A DNA stretch of 8,095 nucleotides, from positions 1-8,095 of the forward strand of contig JBECKZ010000274.1 of the NCBI GenBank assembly GCA_040235555.1, in the 5' to 3' direction. Source of the stretch: RI-92 sp040235555. GTDB lineage: Bacteria; Pseudomonadota; Gammaproteobacteria; UBA6429; Thiohalophilaceae. Shown piece by piece: positions 6,248 to 8,095 of the stretch (within the stretch, counting starts at the first letter, position 1; every line of letters begins with the position of its first letter). A program made the position numbers and the translations under genes. The notes below the pieces were generated by a model. That model was not told where the DNA came from and did no database searches. It was given only the letters and a program-made list of their open reading frames with translations.

Positions 6248-7356
6248 GTACGATCACAACCCCTTTTTCCGGTCCGCATACTCACGCATTACGGACGAGT
6301 GGACAGATCATGGGCCTGGTGTTGCTGGCACTGGTGCCCGCCACCGTATTCGGTTTTTATCTGTTTGGCTGGCCGGCAGTAAACCTGTGGCTCATCACCA
6401 TTCTGTCATCGCTCCTGTTTGAAGCATTCAGTTTAAAATTGGCCAACAAACCGATCCTGTTTTCTTTGAGTGATGGTTCGGCGGTTGTGACCGGCTGGTT
6501 ACTGGCGATGACCTTGCCGCCCTGGGCGCCGTGGTGGATAGGTGTCGTTGGTGGTGGCATGGCCATTATTCTGGGCAAGCAGGTGTTCGGAGGGATCGGC
6601 CAGAACCTGTTCAATCCTGCAATGTTGGCACGGGTGGTCTTGCTGATCTCGTTTCCGGTGGAAATGACGTCCTGGGTAACACCGCAACCATTGTTCTCTG
6701 CGCATGCCCCCACTTTTCTGGAAGGACTCAATATCACCTTCCATGGTTATTCCCTCGATATGGTGTCCGGTGCCAGTAGTCTGGGTGCCGTGCGTACCGA
6801 GTTAACCCAGGGTCATGCCCTGAGTACAATCCTGGTGCCGCATCACTACACCACGCAAAACCTGGCGCTGGGTTTCATCAGTGGCAGTCTCGGCGAAACT
6901 TCTGCCGTGTTTATTATCCTGGGTGGCCTGTTCCTGATGTACAAACGCATCTTCACCTGGCACGTACCGGTGGCCATGCTAACCAGTGTTGCCGTGCTCG
7001 CTACCCTGTTCCACGCTATGAATCCCGAACGATATGCTGACGCCGGATTTCATTTATTTGCGGGCGGCATGATCCTGGGTGCATTTTTTATAGCCACCGA
7101 TCCAGTCACATCACCGAACAGTGCACTGGGCAAACTGATCTTCGGCGCCAGCCTGGGCGCACTTGATTACGTCATTCGTACCTGGGGTGGCTACCCGGAA
7201 GCCATTGCCTTCTCTGTCATGATCATGAATGCCATGACCCCGCTAATCGATCATTACACTCGACCACGGATCTATGGACACACCTGGCGCGGAGCTACTC
7301 TCAAATACTCCGAGGATAAACTCGATACCGTTCATAAAAGTCGGGATGCCTTATGA
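6244..7356 (+). CDS. rnfD: RnfD, flavin-carrying membrane subunit of the Rnf complex
   Basis: RnfD is a polytopic inner-membrane protein related to NqrB. It normally carries covalent FMN attached by ApbE and takes part in ion translocation. The 370-residue protein has about nine to ten hydrophobic segments. Family motifs include SDGSAVVTGWLLAMTLPPWAPWW (split here as SDGSAVVTGWL 76-86 and the following Pro/Trp stretch), GGIGQNLFNPAMLAR (116-130) and FIATDPVTSPN (282-292). The flavinylation segment reads DMVSGASSL (172-180): Ser178 occupies the acceptor position where the usual motif is SGAT. AGGAGG (6231-6236) inside rnfC lies 7 bases before the ATG. It overlaps rnfC by 4 bases and rnfG by 4 bases, so the three are probably co-translated. 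Confidence 0.95.
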   Translation: MSTITTPFSGPHTHALRTSGQIMGLVLLALVPATVFGFYLFGWPAVNLWLITILSSLLFEAFSLKLANKPILFSLSDGSAVVTGWLLAMTLPPWAPWWIGVVGGGMAIILGKQVFGGIGQNLFNPAMLARVVLLISFPVEMTSWVTPQPLFSAHAPTFLEGLNITFHGYSLDMVSGASSLGAVRTELTQGHALSTILVPHHYTTQNLALGFISGSLGETSAVFIILGGLFLMYKRIFTWHVPVAMLTSVAVLATLFHAMNPERYADAGFHLFAGGMILGAFFIATDPVTSPNSALGKLIFGASLGALDYVIRTWGGYPEAIAFSVMIMNAMTPLIDHYTRPRIYGHTWRGATLKYSEDKLDTVHKSRDAL

Positions 7357-8012
7357 ATGCCTCGCCCATGACACCACAATTGCGACAGCGTTTGGGCTAT
7401 CACCCGGTGTTACTGGGTGCTGCAGTACTGCTGACAAGTGCAACACTCATCTACGTCAATATTGCGACCAAAGACAAGATTGCAGTTCGCATGGAAGAGG
7501 ACCTGAAGTCCTCATTGGCACAGGTCGTGCCACCGACCATGTATGACAATCAGATTCTAAAAGATACCGTAACCATCAAAGGCAAGGATGTGAGCGGTAA
7601 ACCCAACAGCACCATTTATTATCGTGCACGTAAACACGGCAAGATCGTCGCCCTGGCCTTTCCGGAAGTTGCCTATGGCTACTCCGGTGAAATCGATTTA
7701 ATCATGGGCGTTGACCCTAATGGGATGCTGTTAGGTGTGCGCGTTATTGCCCACGCGGAAACCCCGGGACTTGGTGACAAGATTGACGCAAACAAAAGTC
7801 ACTGGATCTTCGGATTCAAGGGTAAATCTCTGACCAACCCGAGCGAAGATAAATGGCTGGTAAAGAAAGACGGTGGAGTCTTTGATCAATTCACTGGGGC
7901 CACCATCACACCACGCGGCGTGGTCAAGGGTATCAAGTATGGGTTGCAGCAATTTGCCGCCCATCGCACGGAACTACTTCAGGATTCAGCCAACGCAAGC
8001 GGGAGGAAATAG
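7353..8012 (+). CDS. rnfG: RnfG, periplasmic FMN-binding subunit of the Rnf complex
   Basis: RnfG (NqrC-like) carries a covalently bound FMN on the periplasmic side and relays electrons through the complex. The 219-residue protein has one N-terminal membrane anchor (about residues 18-38, following the positively charged RQRLGYH). The FMN-binding domain ends in DQFTGATITPRGVV, with Thr184 as the expected ApbE flavinylation site. The segment AHAETPGLGDKI (133-144) is also typical of the family. The start overlaps the rnfD stop as ATGA, with a modest GGGA 6 bases upstream; Met6 (7368) is a less likely alternative. It ends two bases before rnfE. Confidence 0.94.
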   Translation: MNASPMTPQLRQRLGYHPVLLGAAVLLTSATLIYVNIATKDKIAVRMEEDLKSSLAQVVPPTMYDNQILKDTVTIKGKDVSGKPNSTIYYRARKHGKIVALAFPEVAYGYSGEIDLIMGVDPNGMLLGVRVIAHAETPGLGDKIDANKSHWIFGFKGKSLTNPSEDKWLVKKDGGVFDQFTGATITPRGVVKGIKYGLQQFAAHRTELLQDSANASGRK

Positions 8013-8014
8013 CC

Positions 8015-8095
8015 ATGGCAGAGTCAAATAGTTACACCCAGGTCATGCGTGATGGCTTGTGGAACAACAACATCATTTTCACCCAGATGCTGGCC
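8015..8095 (+). CDS. rnfE: RnfE, N-terminal fragment (runs off the window)
   Basis: Only the first 27 codons are present: MAESNSYTQVMRDGLWNNNI followed by IFTQMLA. The GLWxNN..QML pattern matches the start of RnfE, the membrane paralogue of RnfA. GGAGG (8002-8006) lies 8 bases before the ATG, which itself begins two bases after the rnfG stop. The position after rnfG fits the rnfABCDGE order. The cysteine motifs and transmembrane segments lie outside the window. An rnfH gene may follow in related species, but it cannot be seen here. Confidence 0.85.
   Translation, partial: MAESNSYTQVMRDGLWNNNIIFTQMLA

Overview
The window looks like chromosomal DNA from a free-living, nitrogen-fixing gammaproteobacterium. 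The proteins resemble the Azotobacter vinelandii / Pseudomonas stutzeri versions (compared from memory; no search was run). The gene layout also matches: nifL-nifA is transcribed leftwards, divergently from an rnfABCDGE operon transcribed rightwards. Coding density is high, and I see no mobile elements, tRNAs, rRNAs or CRISPR. Genus cannot be read from this sequence.

Left half (minus strand): nifL (3260-1581) encodes a redox- and nitrogen-sensing anti-activator. nifA (1621-47) encodes the sigma-54-dependent activator of nif genes. The two overlap by about 41 bases, so they are probably translationally coupled. Just past the nifA stop, a good -24/-12 sigma-54 promoter (28-12, minus strand) points out of the left edge, presumably towards another nif gene such as nifB.

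Middle (3261-3558): the divergent control region holds no gene but is dense in sites. It has a sigma-70-like promoter for nifL, a consensus NifA enhancer (TGT-N10-ACA), a perfect NtrC-type dyad (TGCAC-N7-GTGCA), a perfect 13-bp tandem repeat, and a strong sigma-54 promoter for rnfA. This promoter fixes the rnfA start at 3559, because an upstream in-frame ATG at 3511 lies inside the promoter itself.

Right half (plus strand): rnfA, rnfB, rnfC, rnfD, rnfG and the first 27 codons of rnfE. They encode a membrane ion-translocating NADH:ferredoxin (or flavodoxin) oxidoreductase, which in diazotrophs supplies low-potential electrons to nitrogenase. Genes are tightly packed, with ATGA overlaps at C/D and D/G and good ribosome binding sites. 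The implied logic is that nitrogen status acts through NtrC and NifL/NifA, and NifA with sigma-54 then switches on the electron supply.

No wholly new system is visible. The most unusual points are natural substitutions at functionally important positions. In NifL, the His-Arg pair equivalent to A. vinelandii H305-R306 is Tyr-Gln. In RnfD, the expected flavin-accepting Thr is Ser. The combined NtrC and NifA site layout in front of rnfA is also worth testing.
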